Assembly (NCBI GenBank): GCA_966112985.1
Contig: CBHWET010000038.1
Location: forward strand, 1 to 20,872
DNA: 20,872 bases
Direction of reading: 5' to 3'
Origin: CBHWET01 sp966112985
GTDB lineage: Bacteria; Verrucomicrobiota; Verrucomicrobiia; Limisphaerales; JACDHS01
In this document: one piece after another, positions 1 to 7,364 of the stretch
Layout of the letters: each line of letters opens with the position of its first letter
How positions within the stretch are numbered: the first letter of the stretch is position 1
Notes under the pieces: model-generated
Told to the model about the DNA's origin: nothing
What the model saw: the letters and a program-made list of their open reading frames with translations, nothing else
Database searches by the model: none
Program-made: the position numbers and the translations under genes

Positions 1-734
1 TCGGAAGTCCAGATATAATCAATTCGTGCATTCGGCTTTTCGCTCGGAATTGTAAATCCACTGCCCTGCCCTGCTGACAGCCAGCTATCATTCAGAAACT
101 TCTTCATTTCAGCATGCGTGGGACTGTCGGGGGGTGCATTGAAATCGCCACATACAATCACGGACAATTGTCCGTATTTTTTGGAAAAATCTTTCAGTGC
201 GCCTACGTGAAGCAGTCGTTCAGTCTCTCCAGTCGGCCGATAATTCAAATGAGTGTCCATGAGGAGGAGTCGTTTGCCATCAACCCACAACACAATTTGG
301 ATCGCGCCGCGTTGTTCGTCGGTTTCCAGCATTTTGTAATGCGTATTCGTCGCATGGAGAATGGGAAAACGGGTCAACACCGCGTTACCGTAATCGCCAC
401 CTTGAAAGCTATGATTGTTCTCAAAGAACACACTCATGCCCGTCAACTTCGCGAGTTCTGCCGGTAAATCGCGGCGTCCGGATCGCAACACGCCACGATC
501 CACTTCCTGCAGCGCCACGATATCAGCTTTCTGTTCCTTAATAACCCGGGCGATTCTTTCTATGTTGATTCGGCCATCCGCCCCCTCTCCGTGGTGGATG
601 TTGTAGCTCATTACACGGAATTTCGAAAAATCATCAGCCACACCTTGCGAGCTGAAACCCGAAACGAGTGACACTACAACCAACAGAACAACGCGACACA
701 GTCGCAAGCAGCGGAGGAATACAATCTCTGGCAC
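1..734 (-). CDS. Endonuclease/exonuclease/phosphatase family protein, exported, partial at left edge
   Basis: This is a minus-strand reading frame of 244 visible codons, open to the left edge, so the C-terminus is missing. The fold is the Mg-dependent endonuclease/exonuclease/phosphatase (DNase I-like) family. Visible family motifs are MSYNIHHG (Asn45), LQEVDRG (metal-binding Glu77), MDTHLN (Asp160, His162), CGDFNAPPDS (Asp197, Asn199) and RIDYIW (Asp239); the final catalytic SDH motif would lie outside the window. The N-terminus (RVVLLVVVSLVSGFSSQGVA) looks like a signal peptide, so it probably acts outside the cytoplasm on a nucleic acid, phospholipid or sugar phosphate; the substrate cannot be told. 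No ATG is available. GTG at 734 is the most upstream start after an in-frame stop; TTG at 707 is an alternative. Neither has a clear ribosome binding site. It diverges from the large kinase gene to its right. Confidence 0.85.
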   Translation of the reverse strand, partial: MPEIVFLRCLRLCRVVLLVVVSLVSGFSSQGVADDFSKFRVMSYNIHHGEGADGRINIERIARVIKEQKADIVALQEVDRGVLRSGRRDLPAELAKLTGMSVFFENNHSFQGGDYGNAVLTRFPILHATNTHYKMLETDEQRGAIQIVLWVDGKRLLLMDTHLNYRPTGETERLLHVGALKDFSKKYGQLSVIVCGDFNAPPDSPTHAEMKKFLNDSWLSAGQGSGFTIPSEKPNARIDYIWTS

Positions 735-890
735 CTCGCGAATTCATCGGTAAATCCAGAGACCGTCAAGATATAATCATGGCCCGCGAAAGAATTATAG
801 GCGAATCCCTGATACGGTGGCCCAACTTTTGCTGATATCCATTCCGTCCTAGCCGCTTGATGAAAATTCAAGCACTTCGCGTGTTTCGGG

Positions 891-903
891 CAGGGCGACC
901 CTG
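891..903 (+). repeat. Short perfect hairpin CAGGG-CGA-CCCTG
   Basis: This is a 5-bp perfect stem with a 3-base loop, and its last base is the G of a possible GTG start at 903. Together with the longer hairpin at 929-984 it suggests that the region before 996 is a structured leader and not coding sequence. A 5-bp stem alone could occur by chance. Confidence 0.3.
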
Positions 904-922
904 TGACGATACGTGACAGGAA

Positions 923-938
923 TCCAGATTCGAGACAC
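923..938 (+). promoter_or_regulatory. Shared upstream element, copy 1 (TCCAGATTCGAGACAC)
   Basis: This 16-mer matches TCCAGATTCGAGTCAC at 7331-7346 with one mismatch. Each copy lies in the short upstream region of a hybrid kinase gene, 73 and 34 bases before the preferred starts. This copy overlaps the left arm of the 929-984 hairpin. It could be a shared regulator site or a relic of gene duplication. The role is inference. Confidence 0.3.
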
Positions 939-984
939 CTCGAAGCAACCGCTAGCAACCAGCGGTTTGCTTCGAGGTCTCGAA
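929..984 (+). promoter_or_regulatory. Long imperfect inverted repeat (hairpin) just upstream of the large kinase gene
   Basis: The left arm (929-953, starting TTCGAGACACCTCGAAGC) is the near-perfect reverse complement of the right arm (961-984, starting AGCGGTTTGCTTCGAGG). They are separated by a 7-base loop (AGCAACC). Pairing gives roughly 23 base pairs, with a two-base AC bulge on the left and one extra A on the right. It ends 11 bases before the preferred ATG at 996. No T-run follows, so it does not look like a simple intrinsic terminator. A leader attenuator, a protein-binding site or a degenerate mobile repeat are all possible. Confidence 0.6.
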
Positions 985-995
985 ACCAGAAAATC

Positions 996-3900
996 ATGAT
1001 GAAGCGAGAGACAGTAAGGAGGGATGTTTCCGAACTTCTGGCGCAGCTCGAAGCCGCGCAATCCAGACTGGAAACAGTGTCGAATCGTGAACTGAACAAG
1101 GCTGTGGACGCAGCAGAGCACGCTTTATTGATGGAACAGGCACGCGAAGCCATTCGCGTCAGCGAACAACGTTTCCGCTTATGCATAGAGTCTTCTCCCG
1201 TACCGATTCTGATTGTAGTCACTAGCCACATAGTCTTTGCAAATGAAGCGGCGACAGCTGCGCTCGGAGGAAGTTCTTCTGAAGAGTTCCATGGACGTTG
1301 CGTCTCAGATTTCGTTCAGGGCGTTACAGGCTCAGCGTCGGGTTCAGACCTGACAGCCTACTTTGAATCGAGGAATCATGAGCCTTTCTTCTCGAAGCTT
1401 CGTCGTCTGGATAACTCGGCACTCTCAGTCAAGATCAACGTTGTTAGTATAACGTTCGAAGGGGCAGCCGCCGATCTGCTGTTCATGCATCTTCGTTCGG
1501 ACGACGAAACGACATCGGCACGATCCATCTCGTTGGCAATGGCCGCATTCGAATCAACGACGGATGGCATTTTAGTTGTCGATCCCAACGGCAGGATTTT
1601 GGGAAGCAACCGAAAGTTCGCGGAAATGTGGCGTATTCCGCCGGAGATCATTGAAGCGGGAGACGACGAAGCAGCAATCGACTGTGTTATCGATCAATTG
1701 AAAGATCCCTCAGCTTTTCTTGCGAAAATAAGAAGCCTCAACTCCCAACCAGAGGCCGTAAGTCTCGATGTCCTTTACTTTAAGGATGGCCGTATTTTTG
1801 AGCGCAATTCCCAGCCTTATCGCTTGGAAGATCAGATTGCCGGCAGGGTCTGGACCTTTAGAGACGTCACAGAGCGACTCCGCGCCGAAGATGCATTGAA
1901 ACGCTCCGAGTTATGGTTTCGTGAGGTTTGGAACCATTCGAGTGATGGAATGCGATTGGCCACCAAGGAAGGCATAATCGTCATGGTCAATGATGCATTT
2001 TGTCGCATGGTTGACAGGCCGCGCTGTGAGGTCGAAGGAAAATCTCTGGCGTCGATTTATGCACGAGAGAAGCAGCATTACGTTCGCAGCGAACATCGAC
2101 GTCGATTTGCCTCCAGAGATATAAAAACGCATTTCGAAACCGAGCTGATGCTATGGAATCGTAAAAAGGTTTGGTTCGAGGTCGCAAATTCATTTTTAGA
2201 ACTGGAAGGACATCCGCCCTTATTGCTCGGAATTTTTCGCGACATTACTGTGCGAAAACGGATCGAACTTAGAAGTCTCGCGTTTTCAAAGCTGGGTGAA
2301 CAACTGAATTCTGCTACGACAAAAGAGCAAGCGGCACGCATCATCTCGAGCGTCGCCGATGAACTACTCGGCTGGGATTCCTGTTCCCTCCAATTATATT
2401 TAGCCGAACAGAATCTTATTCAGATTCTTCTCAATATAGATGTGGTGAATGGACAACGTGTCGATGTTCCTCCGCAGGTCGTCAATCGTCCTCCGACGGT
2501 TTTCGCCAAAAAAACGATGAATGAGGGACCTCAGTTAATTCTTCGCACTGATGATGCTGATACCAACGAGTTTCAACGTTTTGGCGATCAAAGCCGCCCA
2601 TCTGCATCATTGATGTTTGTGCCGATTCGTTATGGAACAAAAGCGATTGGGGTTCTTTCGATTCAAAGTTACACGTGCAACGCGTACAACCAGGAAAGCC
2701 TCCAGACACTGCAGGCTTTAGCGGATCACTGTGGAGGCGCCCTTGCGCGCTTGCAGGCGGATGCAGAGCGCCAACGTGCCGATCAACGAAACGCAGCGTT
2801 CGCCAAGCTCGTTCGCAGCCTCGCCGCCGTTGAAAATCAAAAAGAAGCAGGCCGTATAATAGTTGATGTGGCCGATCAATTATTCGGCTGGGACGCGTGC
2901 AATATCGATCTCTACTTCCCGGGTGAAAAACCGACACAAGGCATCGTCCTCATTGACACGATCGATGGTAAACGCGTTCCGGTACCACCAAGTTATGAGG
3001 AGGCATCTCCCACTCCGACAGCCATACGAGTGATGCAGCATGGCGCTGAAATTATCCTGCGCGAAGAGGCAAAGTTTAGTGGCGACACTCTTCCCTTCGG
3101 CAGTCGACGGCCATCAGCGTCCATCATGAATGCGCCGATTCGGCATGGCCAAAAAACGATCGGTATTTTCTCGATTCAAAGTTATACGTTCAACGCCTAC
3201 AAGACCGAGGACCTCGCGACCCTTCAGGCGCTCGCCGATCATTGCGGCGGGACGTTGGAACGCCTGCGGAATGCCGAGAAACTGCGCGATAGCGAGCAGC
3301 GTTTTCAAATCGTTTCGAAAGCAACGAATGACGCAATCTGGGATTGGGATCTGACCAGCAATCAAATGTGGTGGAATGATGGCTTTTCTAAACTCTTCGG
3401 GTATGTCGATGAAATCGATTCGTCCGTCGAATTTTGGAGCGACCGAATCCATCCGAATGATCGTAAGCGCGTGCTCGAGAGTGTTTACGGGCTGATCGAA
3501 AGCGGAGAAGTCATTTGGTCGGAAGAATATCGGTTTCGTCGTCGAGATGGCTCGTATGCGCACATTTTTGACCGTGGATACGTTATTCACGACAGTCCCG
3601 GTAAGGCCGTTCGTATGATCGGCGTAATGATGGACATTACGGATCGCAAGCGGGTAGAGCAACGTAACGCCGCTTTCTCAGATCTCGGCCAGCAGCTCAG
3701 CATGGCAACGACCCCGGATGCCGCCGCGCTCATCATTTCAAATATCACACACGACTTGTTTGCCTGGGATGCATTCACGATGAGCCTCTACTACGCGGAC
3801 AAGAATGAAGTCCATCCTGTTCTTAACTTCGATACAGTCGACGGTAAAAGGCTCGCAATGCCGATCCTCGGCAAAGGAGAAAAGCCGAGCATCCGTGCGG

Positions 3901-5681
3901 AACGAGTGATTAAAAATGGAGCTGAATTGATTCTCAAAGAGGACCAAACGTTATCTCCTGACGCCGTTCCCTTCGGAGATGTTTCACGCGCCTCGGCTTC
4001 AATCGTGGTAGTTCCGATCCGCAACAAAAGCGCAGTCCTCGGGATCGTCTCTGTGCAGAGCTATGACGTAAAGGCATATGATGCTCAGGATGTGCAAATG
4101 CTCCAAACGCTTGCTGACCAGTGTGGCGGTGCTCTGGAGCGAATTCGGGCCGAGCAAGCCCTGCGCAACTCGGAACTTCGTTTTCATTCTATCTGGGAAA
4201 ACTCTGTTGATGGCATGCGATTAACCGATGGAGACGGAATCATCGTAGCGGTGAACGAAGCGTATTGCAGATTGGTCGGCATGTCGCGCCACGAACTCGA
4301 CGGCAAGCCGTTTACGGTCGTGTACGCTGATGGGCAGAACCAGGCTGAGTTGCTGGAAAAGTTTAAGAACCGCTTTCAACAGCGCGTCATCGAAAAGACA
4401 TTAACTCGTCGGCTAACATTCCGGAACGGAAAGACGATCGACCTGGAGGATACAAATTCGTTCGTTGAAATTCCGGGTCAACGTCCTTTGTTGCTCGCTC
4501 TTTTTCGCGATATCACACAGCAAAAACGCCTTGAAGAAGAGCTCCGCCACTCACAGAAAATGGAATCGGTCGGACAGCTCGCCGGCGGAATCGCTCATGA
4601 CTTCAATAACATCCTTACCGTTATTCAAGGCCACGCATCGCTGTTGTTGATCGATAAAGCGCTTCCCAACCGGCTCGGTGAATCGATTCAGCAGATTTCG
4701 CAAGTAGCCGAACGCGCCGCGAATCTTACACGGCAATTACTCACCTTCAGCCGCAAACAGGTCATTCAGCCTAGAAACCTTGATCTTAATGAAGTCGTTT
4801 CCAACATGACCAAGATGTTGCAACGTCTGCTCGGCGAAGACATTTCTCTGCAGGTGAATTTCCTGTCACAATTGCCACTGATTCACGCCGATCCGGGCAT
4901 GATGGAACAGATTCTGATGAATCTGGCCGTCAATTCCCGGGATGCTATGCCGCGCGGCGGCAAACTCTTTATTGAAACCTCAGCCGTAGAGCTGGCGTCG
5001 AATGACAAGCCTCTGGCCACCAAACATGTGTGCTTAACGGTGAAAGACACTGGCTGCGGAATTCCGGCCGATATCTTGGCAAGAATATTTGAGCCATTTT
5101 TCACAACCAAGGACGTCGGTAAAGGAACAGGGCTGGGACTCGCCACGGTTTATGGAATTGTTAAACAGCATGACGGCAGAATTGACGTAAAGAGCGAAGA
5201 AGGCAAAGGTTCCGTTTTTCAAATATTTCTCCCTTCGGTGGCGGCGAGTGCCGGGCAGCCTATGGAAAACAAAACTGTTGCAATGAAGATGAAAGGCGGG
5301 AACGAGACAATCCTCCTGGTTGAAGACGAGGTTGAAGTAAGGAATCTGGCCAAAATTATCCTGCAACGCGTTGGCTATAAACTTATCGAGGCGTCGTCCG
5401 GAGTTCATGCAGTTGAACTATGGAAGCAGCATCGTGACTCAATCGATATCGTCGTAACCGATATCGTCATGCCCGATGGTATGACTGGTCGCGAGCTTGC
5501 TTCTCGCCTGCAGGTGGATAAACCCTCATTGAAAGTCATTTTCTGCAGTGGTTACAGCACTGACATGGTTGGGCAGGAATCTATCTTGCAGGAGGGCATC
5601 AATTTTCTACAGAAACCCTATACACCGCAGAAACTTGCGCAAATTGTCCGTGACCGGCTCGACAACAGATTCATCGGATAA
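996..5681 (+). CDS. Large soluble multi-sensor hybrid histidine kinase (PAS/GAF array, HisKA, HATPase, receiver)
   Basis: The protein has 1561 residues and no obvious membrane segment. Approximate order: PAS 54-170, PAS 174-294, PAS 300-422, GAF 425-590, GAF 600-757, PAS 763-889, GAF 890-1051, PAS 1055-1178, HisKA, HATPase, receiver. The phosphorylated His is His1201 in GGIAHDFNN. The kinase N-box lies in MNLAVNSRDAMP, the ATP-lid glycines are in DTGCGIP and GKGTGLGLATVYG, and FEPFFTTK is the F-box. The receiver phospho-Asp is Asp1489 in VVTDIVMPDG, with the conserved Lys in LQKPY. It should autophosphorylate and relay phosphate internally, then to an unidentified partner; the signal is unknown. 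The reading frame opens further upstream at GTG 903, but that stretch contains two hairpins and no domain, so ATG 996 (or 999) is preferred. Ribosome binding signals are weak for both. Confidence 0.96.
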   Translation: MMKRETVRRDVSELLAQLEAAQSRLETVSNRELNKAVDAAEHALLMEQAREAIRVSEQRFRLCIESSPVPILIVVTSHIVFANEAATAALGGSSSEEFHGRCVSDFVQGVTGSASGSDLTAYFESRNHEPFFSKLRRLDNSALSVKINVVSITFEGAAADLLFMHLRSDDETTSARSISLAMAAFESTTDGILVVDPNGRILGSNRKFAEMWRIPPEIIEAGDDEAAIDCVIDQLKDPSAFLAKIRSLNSQPEAVSLDVLYFKDGRIFERNSQPYRLEDQIAGRVWTFRDVTERLRAEDALKRSELWFREVWNHSSDGMRLATKEGIIVMVNDAFCRMVDRPRCEVEGKSLASIYAREKQHYVRSEHRRRFASRDIKTHFETELMLWNRKKVWFEVANSFLELEGHPPLLLGIFRDITVRKRIELRSLAFSKLGEQLNSATTKEQAARIISSVADELLGWDSCSLQLYLAEQNLIQILLNIDVVNGQRVDVPPQVVNRPPTVFAKKTMNEGPQLILRTDDADTNEFQRFGDQSRPSASLMFVPIRYGTKAIGVLSIQSYTCNAYNQESLQTLQALADHCGGALARLQADAERQRADQRNAAFAKLVRSLAAVENQKEAGRIIVDVADQLFGWDACNIDLYFPGEKPTQGIVLIDTIDGKRVPVPPSYEEASPTPTAIRVMQHGAEIILREEAKFSGDTLPFGSRRPSASIMNAPIRHGQKTIGIFSIQSYTFNAYKTEDLATLQALADHCGGTLERLRNAEKLRDSEQRFQIVSKATNDAIWDWDLTSNQMWWNDGFSKLFGYVDEIDSSVEFWSDRIHPNDRKRVLESVYGLIESGEVIWSEEYRFRRRDGSYAHIFDRGYVIHDSPGKAVRMIGVMMDITDRKRVEQRNAAFSDLGQQLSMATTPDAAALIISNITHDLFAWDAFTMSLYYADKNEVHPVLNFDTVDGKRLAMPILGKGEKPSIRAERVIKNGAELILKEDQTLSPDAVPFGDVSRASASIVVVPIRNKSAVLGIVSVQSYDVKAYDAQDVQMLQTLADQCGGALERIRAEQALRNSELRFHSIWENSVDGMRLTDGDGIIVAVNEAYCRLVGMSRHELDGKPFTVVYADGQNQAELLEKFKNRFQQRVIEKTLTRRLTFRNGKTIDLEDTNSFVEIPGQRPLLLALFRDITQQKRLEEELRHSQKMESVGQLAGGIAHDFNNILTVIQGHASLLLIDKALPNRLGESIQQISQVAERAANLTRQLLTFSRKQVIQPRNLDLNEVVSNMTKMLQRLLGEDISLQVNFLSQLPLIHADPGMMEQILMNLAVNSRDAMPRGGKLFIETSAVELASNDKPLATKHVCLTVKDTGCGIPADILARIFEPFFTTKDVGKGTGLGLATVYGIVKQHDGRIDVKSEEGKGSVFQIFLPSVAASAGQPMENKTVAMKMKGGNETILLVEDEVEVRNLAKIILQRVGYKLIEASSGVHAVELWKQHRDSIDIVVTDIVMPDGMTGRELASRLQVDKPSLKVIFCSGYSTDMVGQESILQEGINFLQKPYTPQKLAQIVRDRLDNRFIG

Positions 5682-5766
5682 CGGCGGTTGATCCAATTAA
5701 ATGGACTACGAAAAAACGCGTGAACAGTTGCAAGGCGACAAAAGTATGTTCTAGTAGGCGCGAATT

Positions 5767-7086
5767 GTGACCGAGTCCGAAAAGAAGAAAAAGAAAGCGG
5801 CGGCTGATCCCCAGACAACCAGCTCCGTTCAGATCCAGGTACCACGCAGTTTTACTTCGATTGCGTGTATCTTTCTTGTAATTCCATACCTGTTGGCGGC
5901 AGGATACTTTTTCCACACTGGAAAATCGACGGCACAGGCGGGACCGGACGCGCTTTCGCAAACAGCAAAAGTGGATGACACTCGGCTCTCGCCTTCACAG
6001 GCGAAACTGCTAAAGCCCGGTCCGTGGGGTGAAGTTGAATATGTCCCTATTTTCATCGAGTGTCCGGACGAATATCTGTCGCCGCAGACTGATAGCACGG
6101 CAGACCGCCGTTGGTTTTTTCAAAATTATACACCCGAAACCCTGCATCAGTTCTTCAAGTCAATTGGCGAAATAACGCCGGAACAACAGCAGCAATTAAC
6201 TAACGGAAAACTGGAAGCCGTCGCAAACGGCTTGTACCTGACACCTGCAGCTGAAACGGTGTTCTCCCTGTCACCGGTTGCTCGGAAGAAGATTTACCGG
6301 GTGCTGACGCAGTTTTCAGAAAACAACTGGCAGCGCGAAGCCTACGTTCTTCCCGCCGAATCGTTTGACTCTCATTTTGAACAAAGCGGGGTCGATCCAA
6401 AAACCGTCGCCCTTGTAAAAAAACTTTGCTACTCCTATGGTCGGCTTTTGTTGTTTGCTGATCTCCCGTACGTCCTCGACACGTTACCTACGTTTGAGCA
6501 GAAAATGCGTCTGGAAAAGGCCGTTTCCCGGCGGTCGACACTTCTTCTGCGCCTTCAGGTTAATCCCCGTTCGGATGTAAATGCCCTGATCAGTTACTGG
6601 GGTCGCGGTGGAACTTCGAAGGATTTGCGTCCTCTTATTCAATCCATTGGCAGAGTCCCCCAAGGCGAACACCTTAATGTTGCATTGATGCTGCCACCGA
6701 TGCCTGCCTCGCGACTCTATACATACCCTTTCCCATCGTATAGCCAGCCGGAAAATTGCCATTGGTCGTCATTTAATTTCTTTCGCGACCCGCCCGATAA
6801 CCGCTATTCGGATCTGAAGTTTCTTCGCGAAAAGCTTGATTCCGACTATTACCCGATGTTTACCGATCCGAGGTACGGTGATTTGGTGTTTCTCACAAGA
6901 CCTAACGGTGACATTGTCCATTCAGCTGTTTTTATCGCAGACGATGTTGTTTTCACGAAAAACGGTGGTCATTTCTCCGCCCCTTGGATTTTGATGCGCC
7001 TGCCAGAGTTGGTCGATGCTTACTCAACGTTTGTCGGCGAAAACGAGGCGCTTAAGGTCGCTTACTATCGGAACAAATATTATTGA
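5767..7086 (+). CDS. Membrane-anchored protein of unknown function with papain/NlpC-P60-like C-terminus
   Basis: The 439-residue product is not one I recognise as a named family. It starts with a Lys-rich cytoplasmic stretch (residues 5-12), then one hydrophobic segment around 29-48, so most of it should lie outside the membrane. The middle (about 70-310) has no motif I can name. The C-terminus resembles papain-fold NlpC/P60 or CHAP hydrolases: Cys331 followed by Trp in ENCHWSSFNFF, the strand GDLVFL, and His385 in VHSAVFIADDVVFTKNG would be the catalytic pair. That resemblance is inference; if right, it could act on peptidoglycan or peptides. GTG 5767 is the only reasonable start, since an in-frame TAG lies 9 bases upstream and no early ATG exists; the ribosome binding site is weak. 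It sits between two sensor kinase genes, with an 85-base gap to the first. Confidence 0.75.
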   Translation: MTESEKKKKKAAADPQTTSSVQIQVPRSFTSIACIFLVIPYLLAAGYFFHTGKSTAQAGPDALSQTAKVDDTRLSPSQAKLLKPGPWGEVEYVPIFIECPDEYLSPQTDSTADRRWFFQNYTPETLHQFFKSIGEITPEQQQQLTNGKLEAVANGLYLTPAAETVFSLSPVARKKIYRVLTQFSENNWQREAYVLPAESFDSHFEQSGVDPKTVALVKKLCYSYGRLLLFADLPYVLDTLPTFEQKMRLEKAVSRRSTLLLRLQVNPRSDVNALISYWGRGGTSKDLRPLIQSIGRVPQGEHLNVALMLPPMPASRLYTYPFPSYSQPENCHWSSFNFFRDPPDNRYSDLKFLREKLDSDYYPMFTDPRYGDLVFLTRPNGDIVHSAVFIADDVVFTKNGGHFSAPWILMRLPELVDAYSTFVGENEALKVAYYRNKYY

Positions 7087-7330
7087 GTCTACGCCGACCA
7101 CCTGCAACAGGTCTCCTATTTCAGTCTTTGGCAAAAATTACCTGAAAATGCGGAAACAACGGGCGCGCGTCTCTACTTTTTCCGTTAGAATTTTTTTGCC
7201 TATCGTTGCACAACTGATTGAGATTCTCTCGGTGCTCGCATTTATTTCGTAATCTCCAGCGGCGTCTTGGCATAAGTCCTGCCCAACCCGCCCCTGACCT
7301 CGATATCTCCCGCCAAACGACTGCCGTTTG

Positions 7331-7346
7331 TCCAGATTCGAGTCAC
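7331..7346 (+). promoter_or_regulatory. Shared upstream element, copy 2 (TCCAGATTCGAGTCAC)
   Basis: This is the second copy of the element at 923-938 (15 of 16 identical), 34 bases before the ATG of the second kinase. It abuts and shares one base with the palindrome at 7346-7362. See the first copy for interpretation. Confidence 0.3.
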
Positions 7347-7362
7347 TGAAAAAAATTTTCAG
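7346..7362 (+). repeat. Palindrome CTGAAAA-AAA-TTTTCAG before second kinase gene
   Basis: Perfect 7-base arms flank a 3-base A spacer, ending 2 bases before the ATG at 7365, where a ribosome binding site would be expected. No purine-rich Shine-Dalgarno is present in the gap. It may be an operator, an mRNA hairpin that limits translation, or chance in an AT-rich stretch. Confidence 0.3.
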
Positions 7363-7364
7363 AC

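Noticed and set aside
903..995. GTG 903 as the start of the large kinase
   Set aside because: The extra 31 residues match no domain, the codon sits at the foot of a small hairpin, and the stretch carries a long inverted repeat better explained as leader RNA or DNA structure. It is kept as an alternative.
674..1231. A 185-codon minus-strand open frame across the gap upstream of the endonuclease-family gene
   Set aside because: Most of it is antisense to the large kinase gene and its end overlaps the endonuclease-family signal peptide in another frame. The part in the gap (GPPYQGFAYNSFAGHDYIL) reads somewhat protein-like but matches nothing I know and has no start of its own.
3114..3662. A 182-codon minus-strand open frame inside the large kinase
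   Set aside because: It is fully antisense to well-supported GAF and PAS coding sequence and shows no recognisable motif.
7100..7112. ACCTG-CAA-CAGGT hairpin after the papain-like gene
   Set aside because: Only five base pairs and no T-run directly after, so not callable as a terminator.
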